Shown: positions 8,510 to 21,029, counted from the first letter of the stretch. The stretch: DNA of 64,000 nt from Granulicella sp. L56 (GCF_009765835.1 NZ_LMUS01000006.1:764438-828437), one strand, 5' to 3'. Numbers and translations: made by a program. The notes: generated from the letters alone by a model not told the origin.

Positions 8510-9343
8510 ATGTCCAGTATCAAGCTCGCCGCCGCTCGTCTCAGCCGCTATTCCGCTCTCCTTCTACTCACTGCCGCAGTGGCCTTCGCGCAAAACTCTC
8601 TCCAGCCGCCTCCGACTCCAGAGCAAACCTCGGTCGCGCCTTCGGCTCCGCTGAACCCCAATCTGCCTACAGTCTTCGTCGTCGGCGACTCTACCGCACG
8701 CAATCAGGCCGACCTCGGGTGGGGCGACCACTTCGCTCACTCCTTCGACACCACGCGCATTAACGTGGCCAACCGCGCCCGCGCCGGACGCAGCAGCCGT
8801 ACCTTCCTCAATGAAGATTCCTGGGACCGCGTCCTTGCTGAGATGAAGCCCGGCGACTTCGTTCTCTTGCAGATGGGCCACAATGACGGCGGAAATCTTG
8901 ACGGCCCCAAGGCCCGTGGATCGCTGAAGGGGCTAGGCGATGAGACCAAGGACGTTACCCTGCCCGATGGCCACACAGAAACGGTCCACACCTATGGCTG
9001 GTACATGCGCAAATACATCGCCAACACCCGCGCCAAGAAGGCCACTCCCATCCTGCTCTCGCTCACTATCCGCAATATCTGGAAGGACGGCAAGATCGAG
9101 CGCGACATGGGCTACGACGCCGAACTGAAACAATTGGCAGGTGAAGAGCATGTCGCCTATGTGGACATGGCCACGGTAGAAGCCGACCGCCTCGAAGCCA
9201 CCGGGCAGGAAAAGACCGCGCTTCTCTTCCCCAAGGACCACACCCACACCAGTGCCGAGGGCGCTGAGCTCAACGCCCAATCCGTGGCCATCGCCCTGCG
9301 TAAGGCCGACTCGCCGCTCGCCACCTACCTCAAACCGCAGTAA
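8510..9343 (+). CDS. Rhamnogalacturonan acetylesterase-like SGNH/GDSL hydrolase (secreted)
   Basis: 277 aa with an N-terminal signal peptide (cleavage likely near AVAFAQ, residue 27). The SGNH blocks are all present: GDSTARN with catalytic Ser61 (block I), ARAGRSSRTF (block II), GHNDGG with the conserved Asn (block III) and a C-terminal DHTHTS supplying the Asp-His pair (block V). This layout fits rhamnogalacturonan acetylesterases (CE12), which remove acetyl groups from pectin. No other pectin gene is adjacent, so the substrate is inferred from the family. No strong RBS is seen. Confidence 0.85.
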   Translation: MSSIKLAAARLSRYSALLLLTAAVAFAQNSLQPPPTPEQTSVAPSAPLNPNLPTVFVVGDSTARNQADLGWGDHFAHSFDTTRINVANRARAGRSSRTFLNEDSWDRVLAEMKPGDFVLLQMGHNDGGNLDGPKARGSLKGLGDETKDVTLPDGHTETVHTYGWYMRKYIANTRAKKATPILLSLTIRNIWKDGKIERDMGYDAELKQLAGEEHVAYVDMATVEADRLEATGQEKTALLFPKDHTHTSAEGAELNAQSVAIALRKADSPLATYLKPQ

Positions 9344-9393
9344 GGAGGACACATCCGTCCAACCTGCGCTAAACTCACCACGAGGAGAGCGCC

Positions 9394-10002
9394 ATGCTGC
9401 ATCGTCATCACACGATCACAATTGCAACATCGGCCCTAATCTTTCTCTGCCTCGCCCTCCACGCGCAAACGAGTGCCATATCGCAAAAGCCTACCCCCTA
9501 CAACGACGCCGAAGCCTACAAAATATACGAATCCCTCCTTCCCACGGACTGGACCGTTACTGTAGCTCACGCGCAACGTTTGCTTATCCAAGCCCAAACC
9601 GGCAGTATGGGCTTCTGCCTCAAGCCCGATCCTGAATCTGCCGCACTTCTCCAGCCCCTTTTCGACAGCTTCATCGCTCTCAATAAGACCGAGTGGCTCC
9701 TCCAACCCACACTCCACCTCGATCTCCCCTACGAATTCGTCTCTCGCGACGATCTGCAATCTTTCTTTAAGTCCGGCGGCGGAAGCTGGCAAAGTCTGGG
9801 CGAGCGTTATCCGAACTCCGCCCACAGCTACCTTGTCCTTTCGCCCGTGGCCTTCAACGCAGATAAGACGCTCGCCATCGTCTATATGGGCCATAGCTGC
9901 GGGCTGCGCTGCGGCGGAGGCACCTTTCACATTCTAGAAAAAAAGGACGGCATCTGGAAGAACCTGCATTGGAAGGGCACATCCTGCGCCTGGGCCTCCT
10001 GA
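9394..10002 (+). CDS. Hypothetical secreted protein
   Basis: 202 aa with a signal peptide (residues 1-25, ending near LALHAQ). The mature part contains four cysteines, two of them in a GHSCGLRCGGG stretch, and ends in an IWKNLHWKGTSCAWAS segment, so disulfide bonding in the periplasm is likely. RBS GAGGAG is present. Fifty bases downstream of the acetylesterase gene and possibly transcribed with it. No family is recognised with confidence. Confidence 0.65.
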   Translation: MLHRHHTITIATSALIFLCLALHAQTSAISQKPTPYNDAEAYKIYESLLPTDWTVTVAHAQRLLIQAQTGSMGFCLKPDPESAALLQPLFDSFIALNKTEWLLQPTLHLDLPYEFVSRDDLQSFFKSGGGSWQSLGERYPNSAHSYLVLSPVAFNADKTLAIVYMGHSCGLRCGGGTFHILEKKDGIWKNLHWKGTSCAWAS

Positions 10003-10099
10003 TCTGATACCTCCCGCCCCCTGGGACATCTCTGTCCGTCTGCCTCCACACCATTTACACTAGAACTTGGGGGAAAAATGCACCCCGAAGGATACCAGT

Positions 10100-13090
<2,991 letters not shown>

Positions 13091-13111
13091 TCTGCAACGA
13101 AGGCATTTTGC

Positions 13112-13145
13112 CTCAGCCTGAAGCGGGTCAAAGCTTCGGGCTGAG
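13112..13145. other. Hairpin between convergent secA and lipoprotein gene
   Basis: CTCAGCCTGAAGC pairs with GCTTCGGGCTGAG (13 bp, one G-T) around the loop GGGTCAAA. It sits between two genes pointing at each other and may end or protect both transcripts. No run of T follows on either strand, so it is not a classical intrinsic terminator. Confidence 0.5.
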
Positions 13146-13146
13146 A

Positions 13147-13713
13147 TCACTCCCCGCCCAGTTTGTCCAGATCGTCCAGCAACAGCTTCGCCTTCGTCGC
13201 CAGGGTTGTCGCACCCTCCACATCGCCGGAGTTCAGCGCCTCCTGCGCCTGCTTCCAGAAGTTTCGAACGCGATTGACCTGCGACCGCTGCCTTCTCGCA
13301 ACCTGTGGGGACAGCCCGTTCAGCCGTAGCTGAATGGTATGGATCAAACTCGCGGCCTCGTGCTGGGCCTCCGGATTGGCTGCTCCCCCGGCAGTTAAAT
13401 CACCAATCGCAGCTTCATCCGTCATCGGTTCCGGCGTAGCTTCTTCCGCAGGGGCTGTGGTGCTCTTGGGAACCAGATGTCTGCGTTCGCGGTGCGGGCT
13501 CGCCGCCGCCGCAGCAATCGGCATCGGCGGCAGATCCACTACCGGCGTAGGAATCAACGGCGGATTCGCCGGAGGAGGTACCGTCACAAGCGGAATCGGC
13601 GTCAGCACCGGCGGCAAAACCGGGACACTGGGCCTCTTGTGCAAACTCACGCATCCGCTCAGTCCGCAGGCCAGCCCCGCGCACACTACCGCCGTCATCA
13701 ATCTTCGCGTCAT
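13147..13713 (-). CDS. Putative proline-rich lipoprotein
   Basis: 188 aa from ATG at 13713, which lies 14 bp after the stop of the sensor kinase on the same strand. Lipobox LSGC puts the acylated cysteine at residue 21, after a hydrophobic signal. A long Pro/Val-rich stretch (about 25-70) is followed by a charged segment and a C-terminal helical part (110-188) with NRVRNFWKQAQEALNSGD, which resembles one helical repeat. Probably an envelope-anchored protein made with the two-component system, with no known function. Confidence 0.68.
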   Translation of the reverse strand: MTRRLMTAVVCAGLACGLSGCVSLHKRPSVPVLPPVLTPIPLVTVPPPANPPLIPTPVVDLPPMPIAAAAASPHRERRHLVPKSTTAPAEEATPEPMTDEAAIGDLTAGGAANPEAQHEAASLIHTIQLRLNGLSPQVARRQRSQVNRVRNFWKQAQEALNSGDVEGATTLATKAKLLLDDLDKLGGE

Positions 13714-13727
13714 ATCTTCGTACACTT

Positions 13728-15671
13728 TCAAACGCGCTCTCCCATTCCCTGATGACTGGTTCCAGCGGCAATCACCTTGCGTCCCTCTATCCCTGCTCCC
13801 GTCGCAATCGGCAATCGCAGCGTAAACGTTGTTCCCCGTTCCGGAGAACTGGCATCTGCGTTAGACCGCACGTCCATAGCCCCGCCATGCATCTGCAAGA
13901 TGCGATACGTCATCGCCAGCCCGATTCCACTGCCTTTCGCTTTTGTGGTGAAGTACAGCTCAAAGATACGCGGTAACAACTCCGGCGGTATACCCTCCCC
14001 TTCGTCCGCTACCTCTACGATGGCAAACGAATGTTCGCGGCGTATCGTCACACGCATCTTACCTCCGGATGGCATCGCCTGCATCCCGTTCAGCATCAAG
14101 TTCAACAATGCCTGCCGCAGCAACTCGGCGTCCACCCGCACTATTACCGGCCCCGCCGGCGCTTCCACAATCACCTGCACTCCATTCTCCTGCATCTCCG
14201 CTGCTGTCAGCTCCGTCACCGCGCCCACCACCTGGCGCAGGTCCTGTTCGCGGAGATGCAATTCCATGGGCCGGGAGAAGTCCGCAAGCGTTTGCACAAC
14301 GCGGTCCAGCCGCTGCATCTCTCCTGCCAGAATATCGACATGCCGCTGCGCTCCGGCGAGCCCCGAAGCATCGCCACTCGCCAGCTTGCTCTTCAATAGT
14401 TCCAGATGCACCACCATCGCGTTGATCGGGTTTTTGACCTCATGCCCCACCCCGGCAGTCAGCCTTCCAATCGCCGCCAGCCGACGCGCTACTTCCAACT
14501 CCTGCCCCAGTTGCAGCGCCGACTCCGTGTCTCGCAGCGTCAGCAGCGTTCCCATATTGCTGCTTCCGCCTAATCCGTCGCCAATCCTGTCGAGCGAAAT
14601 CTGCACCTGCCTGCCATCCTCCAGCGTCACGCCCTCCGCGCTTACCTGGCCGCCGCCTGCAAACGCTCTTAATACCGCCGCACCCAGCGCCGTGCTCGGT
14701 TCAAAGATCTCTTCCAATCGCTTGCCCACCAGTTTGCTCTCAGGCTTGCTAAGGAAGTAGGCCACGGCATCGGAGACCATCACTGCCCGATGGTCCGCGG
14801 TAAACAAGAGCACGCCATCGCGCAGCGTATCCAGCATCTGGGCGAGGTTTGCCTGCAATGCTGTATAGCCTTCCTCTGTGCTGCGAATCTGCTGCCCCAG
14901 GCGGTCGATGGTCTTCGACACCCTTACTACCGCATCCTTGCCCGAGTCTTTCTCCTGCGCGGTCTGCAAGGCGTTGCGGTCGGCAATGGTCAGGCTTTCG
15001 AGCTTACGGCTGATGACCTCGATCGGCTGCAGCGCAACATTCGCCAGCAACCCGGCGGCAATCATCGCAGCCAATGCGGCCAGCAGCGCGAAGATCAGCG
15101 CATCCTTCAGCCACGGTTCGTACGAAGCGCGAAGAAATGTCGACCGCACGCCCACATGCACCATCAGAAAGGGCTTTCCGTTCCGGTCCAGCACCTGCAC
15201 GATATCGAGCACACGCGGCTGCCCGAAGACCATCTTCATCTGCGATGCCATGCTACCTGCCTGCACGCTCTGCAGGCTCATTCTGTTCGTTGACTGTTGA
15301 TCTAACGCATCAGGGTCTGTGCTCATCAGCGTCAGCCCATGCGCATCGGTCACCGTTACGTCCTGCACTGTAGGCGAGTAACGCACCACCATATTCATGC
15401 CATCGATCAGAGGCTGATTGCTCTGCAAAGCATTTGTCACTGCAGTCTGAAGAGCGGCGTCCGTCTTGTCCACCGGAGGCTGCGCGTGAAGCCCTGTCTC
15501 CACCGCCTGCCGGGTCATCAGCCATACTTCATGCGCCAGCACGTCGTTCGACGCCGCCGTCTGCTCAATCCTCTGCCGCAGCAACTCGCTCACAAACAGC
15601 GCCGACAGGATGAGGACGATCGCAAACGTCAACCCGGTAGCCGACACCACCAGCTTCGTCTTCAGCCGCAT
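13728..15671 (-). CDS. Membrane sensor histidine kinase
   Basis: 647 aa. Membrane segments near 8-30 and 190-212 flank a periplasmic sensor region of about 155 residues; a HAMP-like linker, a PAS-like domain (about 275-385) and the kinase core follow. The phospho-accepting histidine is His410 in GVGHEVKNPINAM, the N box has Asn528 (NLMLNGMQAMP) and the G1 box is DEGEGIPP. The start lies 2 bp after the stop of the NtrC-type regulator, so the two are a translationally linked pair with this kinase as the partner. The sensed signal is unknown. Confidence 0.92.
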   Translation of the reverse strand: MRLKTKLVVSATGLTFAIVLILSALFVSELLRQRIEQTAASNDVLAHEVWLMTRQAVETGLHAQPPVDKTDAALQTAVTNALQSNQPLIDGMNMVVRYSPTVQDVTVTDAHGLTLMSTDPDALDQQSTNRMSLQSVQAGSMASQMKMVFGQPRVLDIVQVLDRNGKPFLMVHVGVRSTFLRASYEPWLKDALIFALLAALAAMIAAGLLANVALQPIEVISRKLESLTIADRNALQTAQEKDSGKDAVVRVSKTIDRLGQQIRSTEEGYTALQANLAQMLDTLRDGVLLFTADHRAVMVSDAVAYFLSKPESKLVGKRLEEIFEPSTALGAAVLRAFAGGGQVSAEGVTLEDGRQVQISLDRIGDGLGGSSNMGTLLTLRDTESALQLGQELEVARRLAAIGRLTAGVGHEVKNPINAMVVHLELLKSKLASGDASGLAGAQRHVDILAGEMQRLDRVVQTLADFSRPMELHLREQDLRQVVGAVTELTAAEMQENGVQVIVEAPAGPVIVRVDAELLRQALLNLMLNGMQAMPSGGKMRVTIRREHSFAIVEVADEGEGIPPELLPRIFELYFTTKAKGSGIGLAMTYRILQMHGGAMDVRSNADASSPERGTTFTLRLPIATGAGIEGRKVIAAGTSHQGMGERV

Positions 15672-15673
15672 CG

Positions 15674-17128
15674 CTACTCCGTCACAACAGTAGACGCACT
15701 CTGGTATTCCTTCAGCTTGTTCTGCAGTGTCTTCGAACTGATCCCAAGTATCTCCGCGGCCTTCGTCTTGTTATTGTGCGTCGACAGCAGCGTCTTCAGG
15801 ATGAGTTGCCGTTCCGCCTCGTCCACCGTCGTCCCTACCTCGACGCGCACGGTATTTTTGTCTTCCAGGTAGCGCTGCACTTCGCTCGAAGTCCCGCCCG
15901 CATCGCTCTCCACAGCCATTCGGTTGCCCCGCATCGGAGCCGGTGCAAAGCCCGGTTCACCAAAATGTGGCGGCAGATGTTCCACTCCCAGCATCCCCGT
16001 ACCCGCCAGAATCACCGCCCGCTCAATGGTGTTGCGCAGCTCACGCACGTTGCCCGGCCACTTGTACTGCTCCATCCGCGTCATTAAGGAGTCTTTCAGA
16101 CCAGCCACGGTGCAATGGTGCCGCTCGTTCATATCGTCGATCATCTTCTCCGCGATCGCCGACACGTCCATCAGGTGGTCGCGCAGCGGCGGCATATGAA
16201 TATTGAAGACATTCAGCCGGTAGTAAAGGTCACCTCGCAACTCGCCGCTCGCTACCGCATGTTCCGGATCTTTATTAGTCGCCGCGACAACTCTCACATC
16301 CACCGGCGTCTCGACCTTGCTGCCCAGTCGCCGCAGCTTCCTGTCTTCGAGCACGCGCAGCAGCTTTGCCTGGGTGCCTGCCGGCATCTCGCCAATCTCG
16401 TCCAGCAGCAGCGTCCCTTCCTCTGCCAGCTCAAAGCATCCGGCCCTGCGCTCCAGCGCTCCTGTAAACGCGCCCTTCTCGTGCCCGAAGATCTCGCTCT
16501 CGATCAGCGTCTCGGGAATCGCCGCACAGTTCACGGCGACGAAAGGCTTCAGCCTGCGCGAGCTGAGATCATGCAGCGCTCGCGCCACCAACTCCTTGCC
16601 CGTCCCGCTCTCTCCCGTCACCAGCACCGAGACGTTCGACGGAGCTACACGCTCGATCATGTTGAAGATGTCCTTCATCTGCGGCGACGACCCCACCAGT
16701 GGCCCGAGCACGCCCGTATCCCGTAACTGGCGACGCGTCGCCTCCAACTCAACATCGGCCTCGCGCTGTCGGCTCGCATTATGCAGAATTGTCCGCAGCC
16801 GCACCGGATCGACCGGCTTGGGGATGTAGTCATACGCTCCCATCCGCATCGCTTCCACGGCCGACTCAATCGACCCCTGCGCCGTCAGCATCACCACTGC
16901 GATCCGCTGCGGCAGCTCGCCGATGCGGTTCAGCAACTCCATGCCGTCCATCCGCGGCATCTTCAGGTCGGTCACCACAATCGCCGGAGCCCACTCCACC
17001 GCCCGCTCCAGGCCCTCAATCCCATCCGCCGCACACTCTGCCCGATAGCCCCAGCTTTCGATCAACTCCGTCAAGCCACTTCGTGCGTGTACTTCATCTT
17101 CAACAATCAGAACTTTTTCCGAGCTCAT
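15674..17128 (-). CDS. Sigma-54-dependent response regulator, NtrC family
   Basis: 484 aa. Receiver domain 1-120 with phospho-acceptor Asp54 (VVTDLKMPRMDG), acidic pocket Glu10/Asp11, Thr82 and Lys104. AAA+ domain with Walker A GESGTGKE (172-179) and an intact sigma-54 contact loop GAFTGA (219-224). The C-terminus is a Fis-type helix-turn-helix (NKTKAAEILGISSKTLQNKL). It should activate sigma-54 promoters when phosphorylated by the kinase encoded next. Target genes are not evident here. Confidence 0.94.
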   Translation of the reverse strand: MSSEKVLIVEDEVHARSGLTELIESWGYRAECAADGIEGLERAVEWAPAIVVTDLKMPRMDGMELLNRIGELPQRIAVVMLTAQGSIESAVEAMRMGAYDYIPKPVDPVRLRTILHNASRQREADVELEATRRQLRDTGVLGPLVGSSPQMKDIFNMIERVAPSNVSVLVTGESGTGKELVARALHDLSSRRLKPFVAVNCAAIPETLIESEIFGHEKGAFTGALERRAGCFELAEEGTLLLDEIGEMPAGTQAKLLRVLEDRKLRRLGSKVETPVDVRVVAATNKDPEHAVASGELRGDLYYRLNVFNIHMPPLRDHLMDVSAIAEKMIDDMNERHHCTVAGLKDSLMTRMEQYKWPGNVRELRNTIERAVILAGTGMLGVEHLPPHFGEPGFAPAPMRGNRMAVESDAGGTSSEVQRYLEDKNTVRVEVGTTVDEAERQLILKTLLSTHNNKTKAAEILGISSKTLQNKLKEYQSASTVVTE

Positions 17129-17340
17129 ACCGACCTTTCAATCTTTGGCATCGATACTTCCTTGGATGCACACCCACGTCCCAGTGTATCCATTCCAGCC
17201 AGCAAAAATTGCAGGGCCACTTTCACATTTTTCTGTAAAAGGGACATTTCACCACAAGTCATGGGCGAAGTTACCAAAGATTTGAAGCAGCCGCCATTCT
17301 GAACTGCACCTTCGGATCATGCTGTTGCTGATCTCTGACA

Positions 17341-19791
17341 CTAGCTTCCCGGATACAGAATCCGGTACATCTCCCGGTTCCGCAGAATCGCCTGCACATA
17401 CTCCCGCGTCTCCGAGTAAGGAATGGACTCCACAAATTCCGGAATGTCCTTGTAGTCATTGCTCGACATCCACCGACGAATCGGAGTGTCGCCAGCGTTG
17501 TAGGCTGCCAGCGCATACTCCTTTTGCCCGCCGAACCTGTCCAGCACCTGCCTCAAGTTTATTGTGCCCAGCTCAAGATTAACCTTCGCGTTCAGCAGAT
17601 CGCTCGTATTGAAGTGTCTGATCTTTTGCTTCTTCGCCAAGGACTTGCCGACCGATGGCAGCAACTGCATCAACCCATACGCATTCGCCCGGCTCACGGC
17701 ACCGGCATTGAACTCCGACTCCTGCCGAATCAGTGATGCCACGAAGTAAGGATCGAGTCCATTTTTCTTCGACTCCGCTACCAGATCCGGCCAGAAGGGT
17801 TGCGGAAATAGAAGGTGCCAATAGAGCGTCGGCACCTGGTCCACCGGCAGCGAGTAGAACGAGATCCCGCTATGCTTCATGGACTGCACCGACCGCGTGT
17901 ACTCCCCATAGGAGGCATAGATCTCGGCCTCCGCCAGCGCTCCCCACTCGCTCGATGTCTCGCTAGCCTGAATCTCCGGCCCGATGTACTCGTTCAGCGC
18001 CGCATTCGCCAGCAACCGCGCTTTGATGAGATGGGTGTCATTCTCCGGCAGTTCGCCGGTAAGCTCCGGCACATCCAGTTGCGGAACCGCACTCAACACC
18101 GGCGAAGGAGCCACCGCTGGCTGGTCTCCCAGCACCTTCAGCCGCTGCCGCGCCAGGTTCGCGTAGTAGAAATTGGTGTACGTCGTCGCCAGCGTGCGAT
18201 AGTAGTTCACCGCCTGGCCAAAGTTATGCTCCTCGTCCTCGTAGATGCGCGCTCGCCAGTACAACGCGCTCGAAACCTCAACGCCTGCGGGGTACATCTG
18301 GATCTGCTCGTCCATCAGCCGCGCCGCCTCGGCATAGTTGCGCAACCTGTAGTTCATCCACGCCGCGCGCCAATGTGCCGACGGCGCATAGGCGCTCTGG
18401 GGGAACATCTTCACCAGCATGGAGTAGTGATACGTCGCCTGCTGCGCATTGTGCTTCAGCAGGTACATATTGCCACCCGAATAAAGCGCCTCCTCGAGCC
18501 ACCGGCTCTTGGGAAACCGCTGAACCATCTGAGCGATCAGCGCGTCATGCCCGGCCTCGTCGTCCTCGTCACGCGAAAGCTCCGCCAGCAGGTACAGCTT
18601 GAGTGCCGCGCTGTCTCCCGTCGTCTCCGGCAGCGCCTCCACCTGCTTGCGGCTGATGCGCTTCAGCTTCATGTCGCACACGGCGGAATAGATCTTCAAT
18701 ACGTCGAGATCGCTTGCGCTCAACCCGGCGCTGTTGCTCGCGATGGCATGGTACTCATCGCTGGCGGCGGAATATTGCTTGGCGTCGAAGAGTTGGTCGG
18801 CATGGGCCTTGCGTTCGGCCGCCGTGAGCGGCACTCCCATCGCCACTAACTGCGTCCGCGCCTGCCCTGCCTCAAAGCTCAAAGGCTGCTTGAGATAGAT
18901 GCCGCGAAAGATCACCGCCGCCCGCGCCGTGTCATTCGACATCTGGTACGCCCGTCCCAGGGCATAGCGAAAACCTACATGCGATGCCTGCGGCGTATCT
19001 TCGAGCGGCTGCAGCACCTTTAAAGCTGCCTGCGGATTGAGTTGCTGGAGGTAAGCGTTGGCCAGCAGCACTGGGGCGTCGGCGTTGAAGATGCTCCCCG
19101 GATGCCGCTCGGCGAAATTGTTCAGCAGAGCATATGCGTCCGCTCCGTGACCTGCTTGCAAGGAGGCCTGTGCGCCGAGGTAGTCGGCATAGTCGTCCAG
19201 TGCCTTCCCGCTCTGGTTCGCCTGGCGGTAGGCATTGGCCGCATCGTCATATTTATGGTCCAGCATGTAGGCGTGACCCAGGGCCAGATATGCGGCAGCC
19301 GCTCCCTCACCCGGATGCGACCGCGCATAGCTCTCAACCCCCCGGTACGCTGCCACGGACCGGGTCGCCGTCAACTGCTGCGCCATCGGCCGCAACTGCT
19401 CGGTCGCATGAAACGCGCTGGTCAGCTTGATGCTTCGGGCCGTGGCTTTGGGAGCGGGATGATGCCTTCTGTGCGCGGCAGATCTGCTGTTGGCTGGCCG
19501 CCGTCGACCCGAGGCAGAGGTATGTGCCCCTCGCCTTGTGGTCTTCGCTGCCGCCCGCGTTGAGCTTTTCTTTCCCCTGGCAGCGCTTTTTTTCTCTTTG
19601 GAGGAGGTCTTCTTTTTAGACGCTGTCTTCTGAGCGGTTTTGAAATGGGCGTGACTGGGCGATTTCGCCGTCTGCGCCACCGCGCCGTCACCCATGACAA
19701 CCATCGTTCCAACCAGCAGAAGACCAATCAAAGCCGTCAATGAAACTCGGGCACAACGACGCACGATCAATTCGTTCTTAATTTCACCCAC
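17341..19791 (-). CDS. Lytic transglycosylase with TPR-like repeats (Slt70-like)
   Basis: 816 aa. A signal anchor (about 17-40) is followed by a strongly basic Lys/Arg/Ala/Ser-rich stretch (50-120), a long alpha-helical TPR-like region (about 130-600) and a C-terminal SLT domain. The catalytic glutamate is Glu691 in RQESEFN, followed by YGLMQLLP and AAYNAG. The enzyme cuts the glycan strands of peptidoglycan, leaving 1,6-anhydro ends. The general layout is that of Slt70, with an unusual basic N-terminal region that may bind cell wall. It is divergent from the ECF sigma gene. Confidence 0.9.
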   Translation of the reverse strand: MGEIKNELIVRRCARVSLTALIGLLLVGTMVVMGDGAVAQTAKSPSHAHFKTAQKTASKKKTSSKEKKSAARGKKSSTRAAAKTTRRGAHTSASGRRRPANSRSAAHRRHHPAPKATARSIKLTSAFHATEQLRPMAQQLTATRSVAAYRGVESYARSHPGEGAAAAYLALGHAYMLDHKYDDAANAYRQANQSGKALDDYADYLGAQASLQAGHGADAYALLNNFAERHPGSIFNADAPVLLANAYLQQLNPQAALKVLQPLEDTPQASHVGFRYALGRAYQMSNDTARAAVIFRGIYLKQPLSFEAGQARTQLVAMGVPLTAAERKAHADQLFDAKQYSAASDEYHAIASNSAGLSASDLDVLKIYSAVCDMKLKRISRKQVEALPETTGDSAALKLYLLAELSRDEDDEAGHDALIAQMVQRFPKSRWLEEALYSGGNMYLLKHNAQQATYHYSMLVKMFPQSAYAPSAHWRAAWMNYRLRNYAEAARLMDEQIQMYPAGVEVSSALYWRARIYEDEEHNFGQAVNYYRTLATTYTNFYYANLARQRLKVLGDQPAVAPSPVLSAVPQLDVPELTGELPENDTHLIKARLLANAALNEYIGPEIQASETSSEWGALAEAEIYASYGEYTRSVQSMKHSGISFYSLPVDQVPTLYWHLLFPQPFWPDLVAESKKNGLDPYFVASLIRQESEFNAGAVSRANAYGLMQLLPSVGKSLAKKQKIRHFNTSDLLNAKVNLELGTINLRQVLDRFGGQKEYALAAYNAGDTPIRRWMSSNDYKDIPEFVESIPYSETREYVQAILRNREMYRILYPGS

Positions 19792-20154
19792 CTGTCTACT
19801 CTAAGCTGCGTACGCTCCCGCAGGGTCGCCACGGTGTAAGGCAGAATCACGCCAGGTACGCCAATGGCGAATGCAACGCCTCGACGCCGGAAATCGCAAT
19901 CAACGAGAAAGCTGCCTCAAATCAGCCACTTACGCTGAGAAAGCAAGTTCGCAGAAATTACAAGTTTGCCCATGCCTGCTTGCTCAACTCAAGCATCGAT
20001 CTGAAAATAAAGACCTTGCCCCAAGCGATATCGAGAGGTCTACCCTTTATCGGCTTCAGGAGCCGCCCGCATTGCTCTACCCCACCACTGCATTTACTAT
20101 GATGCAAGTAACCGGCTTTTAATCAGCATCTCTGTTTTTGGCACCCTTCTGCAC
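19792..20154. promoter_or_regulatory. Divergent intergenic region with candidate sigma-factor promoter
   Basis: About 360 bp between the transglycosylase gene (leftward) and the ECF sigma gene (rightward), with no credible gene inside. The best promoter for the sigma gene is TTGCTC at 20072-20077, a 17-bp spacer, then TACTAT at 20095-20100. The sigma gene start at 20155 has no obvious Shine-Dalgarno site. Confidence 0.4.
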
Positions 20155-20778
20155 ATGTCAGCCATCCAATCCCCAGCGACGGAAGAAATTCATCCCGATG
20201 TAGCGCTTGTAGCACGCGCGAAAGCGGGAGACACGACTGCCTTCGAGCAGCTCGTGCGGCAGTACGAACGCCAGATCTTCCGGGTAGCGCAGCATATTAC
20301 TCAAAACCGTGAAGACGCCGAAGACATTACGCAGGACGCATTCCTCAAGGCTTACGAGAAGCTGGAACAGTTCCAGGGAAACTCCAAGTTCTCGACCTGG
20401 CTCGTCCGCATCGCGGTCAATGAGAGCCTTATGCGGTTGCGCAAGCGCAAGACCAGCAAGACTGTCTCGATGGACGCCGATGTCCAGACCGAAGAGGGAG
20501 CAATCCCAAGAGATTTCGCCGAATGGCGACCCAATCCTGAACAGAACTACAATCAGGCAGAGCTGGCCGAGATTCTCCGCAAAACAATCCAGGGCCTTCC
20601 CCCCGGTTTTCGCACCGTCTTTACCCTGCGTGACATTGAAAATCTCTCCACGGAAGAGACTGCGGAGGCACTCGGCTTGAGCGTTCCCGCCGTCAAATCG
20701 AGGCTGTTGCGCGCGCGCCTGCAGCTACGCGAGCGTCTCAGCAGATACTTCCACAAGAAGGAGGGTCAGCCAGCATGA
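20155..20778 (+). CDS. ECF-type RNA polymerase sigma factor
   Basis: 207 aa. Region 2 (about 25-95) includes YERQIFRVAQHITQNREDAEDITQDAFLKAY and the promoter-melting FSTWLVRIAVNESLMRLRKRK; region 4 (about 145-195) has LPPGFRTVFTLRDIENLSTEETAEALGLS and the helix-turn-helix VPAVKSRLLRARLQLR. Belongs to the RpoE/SigW-like group that answers envelope stress. Its stop overlaps the start of the anti-sigma gene by four bases, which fixes the ratio of the two proteins. A neighbouring, divergent peptidoglycan hydrolase makes an envelope role plausible. Confidence 0.94.
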   Translation: MSAIQSPATEEIHPDVALVARAKAGDTTAFEQLVRQYERQIFRVAQHITQNREDAEDITQDAFLKAYEKLEQFQGNSKFSTWLVRIAVNESLMRLRKRKTSKTVSMDADVQTEEGAIPRDFAEWRPNPEQNYNQAELAEILRKTIQGLPPGFRTVFTLRDIENLSTEETAEALGLSVPAVKSRLLRARLQLRERLSRYFHKKEGQPA

Positions 20779-21017
20779 CCTGCACCGACTTTCTCAGCCA
20801 GCTAACCGATTATTTCGACGGCCAGATCAGCCCCGAGCTGCTCGAAGAGGTTCGCGCTCATACCGCCGGGTGCAGCCACTGCGAAGTGGTTCTCAATACC
20901 ACCCGCCAAACCATTGAAATCTATCGCGGTAACGAGGTCTACGAGGTCTCGGACGATTTCCGGGAACGCCTCCACTCCGCCATTATGCGGAAATGCGGTC
21001 AAAAGGCGAGTGCGTAG
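20775..21017 (+). CDS. Zinc-finger anti-sigma factor
   Basis: 80 aa with the ZAS motif His29-x3-Cys33-x2-Cys36 (HTAGCSHC) plus Cys3, typical of small soluble anti-sigma factors that hold the sigma factor and may respond to thiol oxidation. No membrane segment is present, unlike RseA-type regulators. The overlap with the sigma gene (ATGA) makes it the cognate partner. Confidence 0.9.
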   Translation: MTCTDFLSQLTDYFDGQISPELLEEVRAHTAGCSHCEVVLNTTRQTIEIYRGNEVYEVSDDFRERLHSAIMRKCGQKASA

Positions 21018-21029
21018 GCCCTCTTTTTC

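Noticed and set aside
13777..14760. 327-aa + strand frame opposite the sensor kinase
   Set aside because: Ser/Cys/Pro-rich shadow of the kinase core.
15671..15674. Histidine-kinase N-box variant (Gly after Asn528) as a sign of inactivity
   Set aside because: The Mg-binding Asn528, His410 and the G1 box are intact, so the kinase should be active; Gly at the neighbouring position is tolerated.
17815..18849. 344-aa + strand frame within the transglycosylase gene
   Set aside because: Arg/His/Leu-rich shadow of the TPR region; no RBS or domain.
19871..20122. 83-aa + strand frame before the sigma factor
   Set aside because: No RBS, no recognisable domain, and it overlaps the candidate sigma-factor promoter.
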